The notes under the pieces: generated by a model
Told to the model about the DNA's origin: nothing
The model's database searches: none
What the model saw: the letters and a program-made list of their open reading frames with translations, nothing else
Position numbers and translations under genes: made by a program
Part shown: piece after piece, positions 10,239-22,594 of the stretch
Numbering within the stretch: the first letter of the stretch is position 1
How the letters are laid out: every line of letters begins with the position of its first letter
Assembly (NCBI GenBank): GCA_015039315.1
Contig: WIDE01000051.1
Coordinates: forward strand, 124,001-188,000
Source of the DNA: Clavulina sp. PMI_390
Taxonomy: Eukaryota; Basidiomycota; Agaricomycetes; Cantharellales; Hydnaceae
DNA: 64,000 bases
Direction of reading: 5' to 3'

Positions 10239-11628
10239 GAGGGTGGTGGTATCAAGGGGATGATGAAGGAGGGAGGTACGGGAGCGGGGTGTGCGATGTG
10301 AAAGCACACAAATCCGGAATCAACACAACAGAAACCAGGCCCGACGGTTCCGACTCTGTGTGTTCGAGGCGCTTAGCCGATTCTTAATTTGGCTCCGTTC
10401 CCAGCTAGTCGTTTGCGGCTCCGATTCGCAGCGCTTGGGACAAAATCCCCCAAAGTAGTTGGGAGGAGGAGGAAGAGGAGGAGATCTAGTAAGGCTGCTA
10501 CAGATAGCAGTCACTCGGAGGATGGTTGACTGAACAGAATGGTGGGATCTACGTGCGGGAGTGTCGCTTGCTACTCTGGCGGCTTTTGCTAATGAGACCA
10601 CCTGCTTCTCCTGAGCTTTTCAGGAGGCAGGCCGAGCCCTCCCCATTTTTCGCCGATGCACGCAGCATCTCGAACGTCTGCCTTCCCATCCACATCCCAG
10701 GTATGCGTATCAGGGCATCAAAATAATAATTACTAGACTCCCAGCCTTGCCTAATTACCCACATTATTTTTTTTTTTTTTTTTTTTTTTCCAAAAAGCGG
10801 TGTAGATCTGGCCAGATTTTCATTTGCTGATACTGGTTCACACATATCTCGCTCACGTAAACGAGCTGACCTCGAATATGCAGTTCATCGTAATATACTG
10901 ACAGATATCATGCTGGCCCCAACCGATAATCTTCCACTGTTAGCGTATGGCACTAATACCTCCGTCATGAGAACTTTTGCTCTCCGTCCTTCGCCTTCCT
11001 AGCGGCCTGCGACCTTCGACCTTGTGGTACCAAACACGTGTTTGGGGTAGGAGCATGCCATGTCGGCCATCTTGCTGTTTTCCTTGTTACCATGTCATGT
11101 CAAAAGAAGGGCTTTACTCCTCAAGTTGCATCTGCTTCTGTGGAGACCAGATGGGGTCCGACTCCTTTGTACTCTTCCCTTCAATTGATATCGCTCCATC
11201 TTGTCTCCGCCTCCGTTTCAGATCCAGATCAGAGCCGGCCTAACGTGATTCATCGACCTTGATGATACAAATGTGCTACTCGGAATCAGTACGATTGAGA
11301 TACCGTCTCCATGAGCAGTCACTCTCAGCCTCTGGAGGTCATTCTATTGTCGTCTTCAATGCCGAGCTGGCCAGTGCATACATCGGGGATTCCGCTTCGG
11401 GTTAGTTGTATTCATGCCGGCCTGCCTTGTTCGGTTGCCGCAATACAGTCGGGGGCGTATATTCTCAACAACATGGGCCACTGGCAGCACCATTCTGTAG
11501 CCATCCATCCATATAGGGCCGAGGCAGAGGAACAAATACATTTGTACGTCGCCATTTGTGATACGATAAAGGACTCATATTTGGAAGATGCTACAAAGTT
11601 CTTGGCCGCCTTGACTCGGGCAACCCAG
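10239..11628. other. Intergenic region with a T23 tract
   Basis: Lies between the G-alpha promoter side and the 3' end of the beta-trefoil gene. It contains an uninterrupted run of 23 T at 10767-10789. The remaining open frames (for example around 11311-11721 on the plus strand) partly overlap the 3' part of the trefoil gene in antisense and show no recognisable domain. Confidence 0.5.
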
Positions 11629-12818
11629 CTACTTGTACGGTCCGATCTGCCACTTCATGTCTGTCCTCATCTCCCAGTCAACGTTCAGTTTTATGCGTTC
11701 GCCATTATGGGGGCTTTTTGATGGCAAGTCCACCAAGTAGCCGCTGGACGGATAAAAAATGCTGACAATCTGGCCAGATTCTGACTCTTGTGTAGACCAA
11801 TCAGGGCGGATCTCCCAAATCTGCTTCTTGGCGCTGAGAATCAGCTGAGAATCCATGCCGGGGTTGTCGACAGCGACCGACAGGTATGTGCCAAAGGAGA
11901 GGTTGTAGACATAGTACCAATTGAGAGCCTTGTTGACTGGCTCAACTGCCCACTGAAAACCGCCAAACGCTATCAATGTTCTATAACCCGCGCGCTCGAT
12001 ACTCAAAATTTTACACGCACAGCTTGGCGGGGAACCCAATACTGAGAATTAGCGATGACGATTGTCTGTTCATCCCAATATGAAATGTCGGCAACAGTCC
12101 CAGTGCAAACATTTTTGAGCTATGTCAAAACGAAGAATTAAGTTGATTGATAATATAAATCAAGTTCCGGGACGCACCGTAAAGTTTGGGAATAAAGTAG
12201 GATTGAATAGGGGAATCGACCTGAATACCCAGAGCTGACTATCGTCTCCAGATGTCGGGGCTGTGATTATCTTCCCGTCATCGGCGGCACTACCACGATC
12301 AAGTTCCATACAGAGGGTTCCCTGCGGATTGAATATCCTGGTAGAAAGATATGTCAAAGGCAATGAGACTTTGTTGCATGTGGCTGATGTGTGACATGAA
12401 CTGAAGCAAATACCTGAATGACGAGTCCCCCCACCGAACAATCCTCCATGGGCATTTGTTGCTGTTACAGACCACTGGGCCAGGCTCTGGACCATAATTG
12501 ATGTACGGCTGATCCTTGAGAGGCGAACGGATATAGTAAAGCCCGTCTTCCGCTCCTTCCACAAGCCACTGTAAGGAGGATAACCATGGTCAGAGTTGTC
12601 CGGGCTGAGCCAGCAACTCCACTTGATCCAATTGCGTATCCTCTGGGACGAGCTAGGACATATAAAGGAAGTAAAATGTTAATACGTACCTGTTGCTTGG
12701 CTGGCCCACTGGCTACGGGCCACATTCCACGAACGAAGTTCTTCTCCCTACATGTAATAGTGGTATTTGATTGCTTGTTGGTAATGACGTAGGCGGTGTC
12801 TGCGGAGACAGGGGTCAT
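11629..12818 (-). CDS. Beta-trefoil (ricin-B-like) protein
   Basis: Probable carbohydrate-binding or inhibitor-type beta-trefoil protein; no catalytic domain accompanies it. The start ATG at 12818 gives MTPVSADTAYVITNKQSNTT, the usual opening of fungal ricin-B-like proteins, with no signal peptide. Exons then join to WLVEGAEDGLYYIRSPLKDQ, VVCNSNKCPWRIVRWGDSSF, IFNPQGTLCMELDRGSAADD and SGDDSQLWVFR, which show the repeating Gx(Y/L)-I-x-N and QxW rhythm of trefoil lobes. A middle exon carries TVADISYWDEQTIVIANSQY. The last exon gives WYYVYNLSFGTYLSVAVDN, KKQIWEIRPDW, SGYLVDLPSKS and MKWQIGPYK before the stop. QLW, QIW and KWQI are the degenerate QxW signatures. The fold is likely; the ligand is unknown. 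Lectin versus protease inhibitor cannot be separated from sequence alone. Confidence 0.68.
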
Positions 12819-14428
12819 GTTGAATCGCTGAAAGCTAGCCTTAGTCGCTTAGGAGGAAAGGGAGATGAGGTTGAAGGGCTTTGGCCCCCCAGTAGGACGT
12901 TTATATAGACAAGCCACGGCGATTGAAGCCGGAAAAAGCAGACCGGACAGCATTGGTACGGAGTCAAGCATCCGCTGCAAGGTCTTCAGCGCAGTTGAGC
13001 ACGAGATCTGCTAGCTTAGCGAAATGAAACGTTGCTGAAGCAACTTGGTTGGCCATTTGACTCGTACACCATCAGGAAAGGCAATGCACAGCTTACACAT
13101 CTGTCGAGCCTTGAGCCTCTTCCTAGCCCACCAGCGAAAACGGGCGCGATAGGCATCCATGCCAGAGGAGTGGACACAATCCATTGGCAGGCCTCTTATC
13201 ACCTGCGGTGGCAATAGGTCTTCAGGAATGGAAACGCCGTGAGCGCAACCGAATTGTGCAACGCTTGCATTCTAGATATACTTGACCTGATAATCAATAG
13301 GAATAGACGCTTCATGCGAAGATGTTATGGCACGCACGCATTCGCAGCAATTTCCTAAGAAGTGCTGGGCACACTCTAAACGTGATGGAACAGAGTTCTA
13401 CACCTGTATACTCAGCGCAGGACAAGTTTTTTTTTTTTTTTTTTTTTTTGGGGGGGGGGGGGGGGGGGTAGCGTCTGATAATAGCGGGGAGCAGTGAATA
13501 GACAGACAGCTCAGATGCGCAGTCGAAGTAGGTTTAGGGGATAATCCGCACATTGGCGGGGTTCAATAGGCAACTTAGCAACGTGATAGAAGCGACGTGG
13601 ATTTGCACGCAGTCAACACGAAAGCCTGGAGATTCTTCTATTGTCGCCCTGAGTAGCCGAGTCAACAAAATAGATCGGTGATTCCCCTTCAGTTTAGCTT
13701 TGTTGGTGCCACTTTGTATTTCTCGACGAGGAAAAGCTTCGTAATCTACCTGCCGTGACAATATATGCTGGCTCCTTGTGGCTAACCAGCCATCCACCCA
13801 ATCCCTACTTGGGTCGGGGGACCTAGGTTCAATCCAGACACCTCTGAAGGCGGAAAATGCCTTGAGTAGACTGCGCTATACTACAATCAATATAATGCCA
13901 ATCTAGTCCAGTCCTCTTTTCTCCCTGAATGAATTAGGGCAAGCTATCGTTGTGAAATGGGACGAATAGTCCTCAGAGCAAACCAAGGTGAGGTAGAGTC
14001 ACTGTACTATCAGAATTGAGTATGAGCTGACAAGAAGATTGCATCAGAATACTAAAGTGCGCCCCCGGGCATGCCAGACGGTGCGTGGAGAGGGTCAAAG
14101 GAGAGATTCCCAGCTACATGCACACGCTCTCATGAGCTATGAGTCCGGGCGCAAAGTACCTAACCACAGTCGCTCCCCGTAGCTGCGGGGGTCTATGGGC
14201 TTCACAGTCGACCAGGGGCTGCATGACCTCAGACTATCTGATTCAGGCTTCAGGATTTACCCTTCAGCTGCGGGCTCTCCGACGGGCTTTGACAGTGACA
14301 TGCTTTCTAGCTCCCACGGCTCGCATTTTGTTTCATCAACAATTGATTTACGGACCACTTTGTCCTCTGCACCTCTAGAGTTGCCTGTCACCTCGCCATT
14401 TTTACTTTGGACACACACATTGCTCGCT
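12819..14428. other. Intergenic region with T23-G19 tract and duplicated upstream DNA
   Basis: Holds the trefoil-gene promoter side, a homopolymer junction at 13427-13468, and from about 13660 a segment recognisably repeated near 17390-17500 in front of the second aminotransferase. No coding frame was supported. Confidence 0.6.
13427..13468. repeat. Homopolymer junction: T23 followed by G19
   Basis: Twenty-three T (13427-13449) run directly into nineteen G (13450-13468). Such a block is prone to length error in sequencing and assembly. Nothing recognisable as a retroelement precedes it. Confidence 0.95.
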
Positions 14429-17029
14429 ATGGCGAAACCACTTGCCGTAGACCTCAGCCATCATTTGAGCCAGCTAGCATTGCGGCGCGAGCAGGAGCGT
14501 TTGGCGGGACTATTTGACCCCGCATCTCCTTCTCCGGTAAGCGTCCGTCGACCTTGAGTGGGAAGCCGGAGCCTTTTTTTAACAAGCCCCGCCGTCGCTC
14601 GTCGTCCACAAACTCGTACAACGATGGAATAGAGCCTCATCAGCCTGGACGGCGGTAAGTATTCGATTGTATTACTGCTCTCCGACGTCGATAGACTGGG
14701 ACGATTTGCAGCGCTTAAGCTTATCTGACAAACACGTGAATTCTTTATCCTTATTGTTTCATGCCATCAGGCGTCCCAGCTCCCTCTACCTTCCCCTTCG
14801 AGTCGGTTTCTATCCAATACCTCGCGCCAGATGCGTTTCCAATCGATCCCACAAGACGGCCATCTTCCACCTTCTTTGGCTGGCTCAGCACAATGTTCAA
14901 TCATCCGAAAAGCCTCATGAAGGTCACCAAGGTTACTCGATTCGCACTCGACCCGACGAAGGAGTTTGACATAGCACAAGCGTTGAGCTACAGTGAGTCA
15001 CATTCTGCCGCTGTAAATCGAGGGCTTCTGCTGATTCTACTTATCTGCATAGGTCCCTTCCGTGGCCTTGTTCCATTGCGCAAATATGTGAGGGAGTTTG
15101 TGGCGAAGATCCATCAACCAAGCTACGCAGATTGGGATGTTATTGTGGATCTGGGCGCAGGGGACGCCTTGCCAAAGGTACACATGCCGCGGCCCCTCAC
15201 CTTTGACGGCCATGCTGCAGCGTATCAGACAAGGACTTACCTATGAATGTCTATTTCGAACCTGATTTAGGTACTCGCCGTCCTCGCTGAGCCTGGCGAC
15301 ATTTGTCTCGTCGACGCCTACACGTATAACCAGTCACTTCTTCAAATAAGAAGCGTTGGTATAAAACCCTTTGGCATTCAGATGGATGGTGGTGGCATTA
15401 ACCCTGCCGATCTCGAGCGTGTTTTGACAACCTGGGACGTGAAAGAGATGGGTTCCCCGCGGTCAGTTGATACGTAATCTAGGCTGATATTTCCATTTAG
15501 GAAAAGTATTGGAAACTATGCTAATTGGTTCAGTTCATCTTCCTTCCTAACAGACCTCGTCTTCTTCTCCAAGTTCCAGTTGGCCAGAACCCCACGGGGA
15601 GCACACTCACTCCTGAGAGGAAACGAATCATCTACGAAATTTGTGCCAAGTGGGACATTATTATCATCGAGGATGACCCGTAAGCATATTTTCATATGAG
15701 CACTGGTTTATTTGGCCGATCTCCTGCTCAAAATCGCGGTGTCTATCCAGGTACCACTTCCTGCAATCTGGCCCTTACATCCGGCCAGATGCGAGGATGA
15801 ATGCGTATGCCGCGGAGGTAACGGATCAAGACTGGCTAGCGTCGCTTGCAGGCAGGTGCGTAACCCAACCTTGTTGCGTTATACCAGGTAGTTGCTTGCT
15901 CATCTTCACTCCCCTCCATACTCTGTTTCGTCCCATCATCTTCAACTCTGTTCCATTGTCCAGCTTCATCCGATACGATTATGAGGGGCGCGTCATCCGC
16001 CTCGATACATTCTCCAAAGTGATTGGACCTGGCAGCCGCCTTGGGATCCTCACCGCGCCCAAATGCCTCATTCAACATCTCGAGAATGCCCAGACCGGCA
16101 CGAGCACAGCCCCAAGTGGGCTAAGCCAAGCACTCATTGGGACTGTACTAATGCAGTGGGGCATCGACGGTTTCGTCAGGTGGCAGAGGTGAGTGAATCA
16201 GCTCAAGTTTGAGCGAACCCTTTCCCTCCATTGACCGTTCGTCCTATTTGTTTTCGATTTGCAGAGGGCTTAGAGGAATCTATCGCATGCGCCGTGACTG
16301 GGTCCTCGATCTTCTCTTTGAGAAATTTGACATTCAGGAGGAGTTTGGAAATGATGGACATCTTACTTATGTCGGATATGCTAAAGGTGTCACTTCTCCT
16401 GTCAGAACTAAGTCGTCCATGGTGGAATACCAGGGGAAAGAATATGGGAAGGTAAAGCCGACACAATTGCTGCGGTTCACCCCTCCTGCTGGCGGGATGT
16501 TTTTGTGGTTGGAGGTAAGACCACCTTTATTCAATACTCCGCGTCAACCTCTTGCACGTGTGGGGTAATCTCCCTCTCATCATTTTCTGAGCTCATTGTT
16601 CCTTGTTGACTCCCCATTCCACTCCCATCTGTACCTGTACTGTACAGTTTGACCTCAGCCAGCACCCCGAGTTTGCCTCGATTGCCGCTCGCCCCGGGAA
16701 TACCCTGGCCTCCGCCCGGAATATCTTATCCCATCGCCTATTCACGGCGCTCGTCGAGCACGACGTGCTCCTCCGCCCAGGACATGTCTTTCAGGTCGTC
16801 CCAGACGACGAGCGTGATGCGCGCGGAGAGACGACGGCTTATATGCGTCTAGCATTTTCCACCGTCGAAGTAAGTCAAATCATGGTCTCTAGTGTTTCCT
16901 TTTGGGCTTCCTGGCACCCGTTCATTCCGAGCTTGCTGATATGGATCGATTTCCCTCGCTTAGTACCCGCAACTCCAGATGGCTATCACGAATTTTGTAC
17001 GCGCCGTCAGTGATTTTTTCTGCAAGTGA
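14429..17029 (+). CDS. PLP-dependent aminotransferase, ARO8-like (copy A)
   Basis: Class I/II aminotransferase of the aromatic amino acid/2-aminoadipate (ARO8, kynurenine aminotransferase) type. About eleven exons start at ATG 14429 (MAKPLAVDLSHHLSQLALRR). In order they encode SLISLDGGVPAPSTFPFE, FALDPTKEFDIAQALSYS, PLRKYVREFVAKIHQPSYAD, VIVDLGAGDALPK, LAEPGDICLVDAYTYNQSL, RPRLLLQVPVGQNPTGSTL (the NPTG motif), IIIIEDDPYHFLQSGPY (the conserved D and Y that contact PLP) and RLDTFSKVIGPGSRLGILTA, whose FSK lysine should form the Schiff base. Then come GLRGIYRMRRDWVLDLLFEK, PPAGGMFLWLE and HVFQVVPDDERDARGETTAY, ending in ITNFVRAVSDFFCK. All catalytic motifs are intact. Copy B lies immediately downstream in the same orientation. 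The substrate could be aromatic amino acids, kynurenine or aminoadipate. Confidence 0.88.
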
Positions 17030-17832
17030 GCAGAGTTGTCCTCTCCACGCGAGGACTTTCTTGACGTTGTCAACTCGGAGCGTCTGTCCTGGCCTACTCA
17101 GGAACTCGAACATGACAAAAAGATCGTTTGCCAGTTGTAGGACGCGTCCTGACGCATTAGATGGCTTTGTTGACACTCCCAACTGCATTTAATAACATCA
17201 GGAGAAGATAAAGCGCATACGAGCACTTTGAAATAGGATCAAGGCATTGTTCGCGCGCTAGTGAGGTTTTGCGGGCAACTGGGCGAAACCTTAACAAAAT
17301 GTGGCACGATTTCATGTAACTTATCTCAGACTCCGGAGATAATTCTATCGCCTCACTGCAGCCGACATCTACACTGTCTGCCTCGGTTTGGCTCTATTGA
17401 TACCGCTTTGTGTTTCTCGACGGCAAGAGCCACTCGCCGGTCTCCATATCTATCTGCCGTGAAGATATGTGTTGGTTCCTTATCGCTAATCGCCCCTCCG
17501 CTTAGCCCCTTTTTGGCCTGGAGGAGCTTTACTAGCCTCAGCTTCCTATCTAGGTACGCTGAAAGACCGAAAGCCCGTCGCGTAAGCTGAATAGTAACAC
17601 TCAGACAATATCAATGGAGCCCTTTCGCCCTGAATCATCGGTCTTTAGACCTCCCCATAAGTCACTCAGATAACAATCGCGTGCTACCTATCGGTCTGCT
17701 CTGTTGATGCACTTCGGCAACATTCTTATCGAGGTTTGAGCCAGCCCCTTATAGTCTATTGATTTACGGACCACTTTATCACTGGCACCTCTTGCGTCGT
17801 CATTGTACCTCTTGACGCACGTATTGCGTACG
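17030..17832. other. Spacer between tandem aminotransferases
   Basis: Contains the 3' UTR of copy A and, from about 17390, upstream DNA related to that before copy A: the TTTCTCGACG block, a CTGCCGTGA block, and TTGATTTACGGACCACTTT at about 17758, matched at about 14343. The shared block ending roughly 70-85 nt before each ATG may be promoter. Confidence 0.7.
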
Positions 17833-20455
17833 ATGGCGAAACCCTCTGCTGTCAACCTCAGTCATCATTTGAGCCAATTGGCGTTGCGGCGCGAGCAGGA
17901 GCGAATTGCGGGACGATTTAAGCCCTTATCTCCCTCTCCGGTAAGCATCCGTCGGCGTCGAGTGGGAAACGGAAGCCCCTTTTCTCAATACTCCGCCCTT
18001 TTGGCCCATCCTTGACGACCCGTGCGACGATGCAATAGAACCTTATTAGCTTGGACGGCGGTGAGCACCTCCATCACACTCCCACTCCACTGCGTAGATA
18101 GATTAGGGTGATCTCCAGCGCCTCTTATACTATATTCTGACGACGCGCCGGCCATTCATCGTTTTTTTTTTCTTCGTGCAATTAGGCGTCCCAGCGCCTT
18201 CGACGTTCCCCTTCGAGACGCTCTCTATCCAACACCTAGCACCAGATGTATTCCCCGTTGACCCAGCGAGACGACCATCTTCCACGTTCTTTGGCTGGAT
18301 AAGCACAATGTTCAGTCCTCCGAGGAGCATAATGAAGGAAGCCAAAGTCTCTCGTTTTGCACTCGACCCAACCAAGGAATTTGACATTGCCAATGCAATG
18401 AGCTACAGTGGGTCTCTTTCCAATGTTCCTCTTCGTTGCTATTTCTCTGCCTGTTAGACCCCGAGCCCTCATATCAAAATCGCTGATCTCAATAGGTCCC
18501 CAGCGTGGCCTTGCTCCCTTGCTCAAATTCGTGCGGGAATTCGTGACGAAGGTCCATCAGCCAGGATACGCAGATTGGGATGTAATCGTAGATTTGGGCG
18601 CAGGAGACGCCTTGCCAAAGGTAAAGTTGTCGTGGCCCATCCCCTTCGACCATTGAACAAGGCTCTTGCTGAACACATTCGTACCTCGCGAATCACCCAT
18701 TCAACCCAAATACAGGTCCTTGCTGTTCTTACCGAGCCTGGAGACACCTGCCTCGTCGATGCATGGACCTACAACCAGTCACTTGTTCAGATGAGAGGTG
18801 TCGGTGTGAAACCTTTCGGTGTTCAGATGGATGCTGGTGGACTTAACCCCGCTGATCTCGAGCATGTTTTGGCAACATGGAATGTGAAAGAAAGAGGTTC
18901 TCCGCGGTAAGTGGATACATATCCTCACGCCAAGATATCTCCTCTTAGAACAGCACTATTGCATGTGGTGGATGATGGCTCAATTCATCTATTCAAGACC
19001 TCGTCTTTTGCTGCAAGTGCCAGTCGGCCAGAATCCAACGGGCAGCACACTCAGCCCCGAGCGAAAGCGAATCATATACGAGATCTGTGCTAAGTGGGAC
19101 GTTATCATTATTGAAGACGACCCGTGAGCATCTGTCTGCATGAGCACCAGGTTTGCTTTACTGATCTCCTGCGTGTCAATCCACTACTTTTCCAGCTACC
19201 ACTTTCTGCAATCCGGACCTTACATCCGGCCAGATGCGAGGCTGAATACGTATGCTACGGAGGTCACGGACCAAGACTGGCTAGCGTCGCTTGCAGGCAG
19301 GTGCGTAAGGATACCCCGCGCCCCTTCATCCTGTTTGCTTTCCCTGGCAATCTGTTCTCATACCTCTCCGCCTCGACCGTGTTCCACCGGACAGCTTTGT
19401 TCGATACGACTATCAAGGTCGCGTCATCCGCCTCGATACATTCTCCAAAGTAATCGGCCCCGGTGGCCGTCTCGGCATCCTCACCGCACTCAAATGCCTC
19501 ATCCAGCATCTCGAGAACGCTCAAAACGGCACAAGTACCGCCCCCAGCGGCCTGAGCCAAGCACTGATTGGGACGGTACTGATGCAATGGGGTATTGAGG
19601 GGTTCGCTCGGTGGCTGAGGTGAGCAGACTTGCTGCCTCGCATATACAGTCCATTTTTGATAGGAAATATTTGCGCGGTCCTTTTTGGTCTATAGAGGAA
19701 TCAGGGGAGTATATCGTATGCGCCGCGATTGGGTGCTTGATCTCCTCTTCGAGAAGTTTGAGATTCGGGAGGAGTATAGTGTTGACGGTCATCTTACTTA
19801 CGTCGGATATGCGAAAACTACCGCCTCAGTTATCAACACCAAGGGATCAGAGATGGTGCAAAAGTGGAAAGAAAAATCGACCCCGAAGTTGATCAGCTTT
19901 TCCCCTCCTGAGGGTGGAATGTTCCTTTGGCTCCAGGCACGTTCACCTTGTTTCGCTACAAACTCTCTTAATATGATAATAACGTCCCCTTCCCCTTCTA
20001 CGAATCCATGCTTCTTGATGGCTCCCCATCGAACCCACATGACGACGCGCCACGATCTGCGGGTCCTGCCATACAGTTTGACCTTAGCCAACACCCCGAA
20101 TTTACCTTGATTGCTTCTCAACCCGGGAATAACCTAGCTTCAGCCCGAGACGCCCTATCGTACCGCCTGTGGGCAACGCTTGTTGCACACGACGTGCTCC
20201 TCCGCCCAGGATATGTCTTCCAAGTAGTTCCGAACGAAGTGCGCGATGCGCGTGGAGAAACGACTACGTATATGCGTCTAGCATTCTCCACTGTTGAGGT
20301 AAGTAGATCCTCCCCTCCACCATTATTTCTGCGCGCTTGCCTTCGTAAGGCTCCGGAGGCTCTAATATACATGAATCCCCCCTGGTTAGTACTCGCGGCT
20401 CCAGGCGGCTATCACGAACTTGGCTGGTGTTGTGGAGGATTTCTTTAGGGACTGA
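17833..20455 (+). CDS. PLP-dependent aminotransferase, ARO8-like (copy B)
   Basis: Tandem paralogue of the preceding gene with the same exon plan. The ATG at 17833 opens MAKPSAVNLSHHLSQLALRR. Conserved elements in order: VPAPSTFPFETLSIQHLAP, FALDPTKEFDIANAMSYS, ADWDVIVDLGAGDALPK, LTEPGDTCLVDAWTYNQSL, RPRLLLQVPVGQNPTGSTL, VIIIEDDPYHFLQSGPY, RLDTFSKVIGPGGRLGILTA with the PLP lysine, GIRGVYRMRRDWVLDLLFEK, PPEGGMFLWLQ and GYVFQVVPNEVRDARGETTT, ending in ITNLAGVVEDFFRD. By eye most exons match copy A closely while introns have diverged more, so both copies look maintained by selection. Differences concentrate in the region after GYAK and at the C-terminus, which may tune substrate choice. No frame lesion was found. 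Confidence 0.87.
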
Positions 20456-20945
20456 GGGCCGTTTAGCTCTACTTTTAGAAATTATCTAGACTTCCGGAAT
20501 TTACCGGCAGCTGCGACTACTGCAAGACTAGGCAATGGAATTTTGTATGGTTTCTGTAACGAATGACTGCGTGCTTTACAACTCCCTGTTTGTTGCGTAT
20601 ATCTACATGTATAATACCGTAGTTTCAATGTCTCAATCAAAATAGACAGTTTTAAAGGCTTATGAGAAAGGCTCTACGTCTGGCCAACCGTTATGGTAAG
20701 GCCGGGGCATACATGGAGGGAGTGTTTATTCATGTTGACATGCTCCTCCACCTGCTCAATCCCGTTCAGGGTTATCTTCCTTGGCGTCGATTAAGCTCAC
20801 AACTAACGGGAAACGTTAGTTTGTATCCAAGAAATGACCTTGAGTGATTCAAACTCTATCATTACATAATTAGGCATAGCTGAGGTATTTCGTACTAATA
20901 CATTTAGGCGACGCGATAGAACATCTCAATCAGGATCTGTGCAGA
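20456..20945. other. Intergenic, convergent 3' ends
   Basis: Lies between the stops of aminotransferase copy B and the alcohol dehydrogenase. It is A/T-richer than its surroundings and no gene was seen. Confidence 0.6.
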
Positions 20946-22594
20946 TTAGTTCCCCTCTCCACGAACCAAATCTTGTACTAATACGTAGCGATACCTGACC
21001 TTCCCATCCTTAACACCTCTCACTGCCTCACTGGCTTTGCTCATTGGCATTGTCTCAATCCATGGATCCACAACATCCTTCCTCTTGGCTGCCAGGTCCA
21101 GCATCTCGAGCGCCTCTTTCTTTGAACCGATGTGGCTGCCTCCGAGCTTACTGCCGTTCGGGTTGAATGTGAAGGGAGAGAGCGAGGGGAAGTGGGTGTC
21201 GGGGAGGCCGACCGAGATGAAGGACCCGTGGATCCAGAGCATGCTGAGGTACTTGGGCAGATCGAAGCCTTCGGCAACGTCACGCGTCGAGATGATCAAA
21301 TCAAGAGCCTGGGAAAGCGGCTTTTCAAAGTCCTATTGTGAAATGAATGTACGGGTAGCTTGGGTCAACACGAAGGCCTACGGAGAAGAATGGAAGAAGT
21401 GACCCACCTCGTCGCCAACGTCAACAATATGATCGACCCCCATCTTCTTCAAATCATCCATCTTGCTCTTGCTGTGAGTAAACGCGTAGACCTCCGCACC
21501 AAGTGCCTTGGCGAACATGACAGCGTAGTGTCCAAGGCCACCGATGCCGACAATGCCAACCTTCTTACCAGGACCAGCGCCGTTACGAACAAGGGGAGAG
21601 TAAACAGTTAGCCCGGCGCAGAGCATCGAGGCGGCTTTCTCAGAGGCAAGCTCAGCGGGGATCGGGAAGACGAATTGTTGGTGGGCGCGGATAGCAGTAG
21701 AATAACTTTTTTTTTTAAAAAAAAAAAACAAAGCGAGGAAAACAAGAAACGAGAGGTAAATAAATCGACCAGGCAATGACAAATTAGAAATATGGCTCAC
21801 CCTCCTTGGGCCTTCACGCCATCAGGGTAGTAGGCGTTCTTTAGAATTGAAAGTTCAGATGCTCGGTTACCCTTTCAGGTGCATAGAATTAGCAACAAGA
21901 TCTCACGTAGGTATCGACCTGCTTGGGGCAATAGTTCTCATTGTCTGTCTTGCATGCACGGCAGTCCATGCAGGACCAGATCTGCGCGCCAACACCAACT
22001 CTGTCGCCAGGTTGGATTCCGGCTACGTTCTTGCCAACGCGCACAGCGTGTCCAATAATCTCGTGGCTAGATAAAATCCCAAATATAGGTGCATGACATG
22101 AGCCGAGGTGTCAGGAATAGGTTGAGGATTGAGGCAGCGTACCCAGGGACGACAGGGAGATCGGCGCCACCCCAGCCGCTAGTAATAGTGTGAACGTCGC
22201 TGCCGCAGACACTGTGCAGTCGAATAATGTCGCAGTAAGCAATAGTAAAATGACAGCGAGAATTAGAGAGACTTACCCGCAATGTGTGATCGCAATTTCG
22301 ACGTCGTCTTCAGTCCAATTCTTGGGTTGGTATTCCATTATTTCAAAGTCAGACTGAATATAAATTTCATAGGATGTTGGTGGTCAGAGCCATGAAGATC
22401 ACCGTCGATGAAAATCATGCGTGACGAGCGAGGAAGGATGGGCAGCGGGAATGGCCATCGGCACTACTAAATAGACAAAGACGTACCCATTTGGCGTGGT
22501 CTTTGATACCATAGCCCTTGAAGACAGTTTCTTTGGTAGAGGAAGATTTGCCACTGGGCAGATGGGCTTGGATGAACTCTTTTGCAGCAGACAT
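20946..22594 (-). CDS. Zinc-dependent alcohol dehydrogenase, ADH6/cinnamyl-alcohol type
   Basis: MDR-family NADP(H)-linked alcohol/aldehyde reductase. The ATG at 22594 gives MSAAKEFIQAHLPSGKSSST, then VFKGYGIKDHAKW. The next exon holds YQPKNWTEDDVEIAITHCG joined to VCGSDVHTITSGWGGADLPV; the Cys of HCGVCGSD is a catalytic zinc ligand. The following exon has SHEIIGHAVRVGKNV and GDRVGVGAQIWSC, with a structural zinc cluster in CMDCRACKTDNENYC. Then come YPDGVKAQGGYSTAIRAHQQ and GPGKKVGIVGIGGLGHYAVM, a GxGGLG nucleotide-binding loop. The final exon runs through LDLIISTRDVAEGFDLPKYL and GSHIGSKKEALEMLDLA to VRYRYVLVQDLVRGEGN. An intron around 21709-21780 holds a T-run followed by an A-run that could form a hairpin. 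Closest in style to yeast Adh6/7; the physiological substrate is unknown. Confidence 0.9.

Noticed and set aside
10767..10789. T23 tract as poly(A) tail of a retroposed gene
   Set aside because: No recognisable retroelement or processed coding sequence lies next to it, and no flanking duplication was found.
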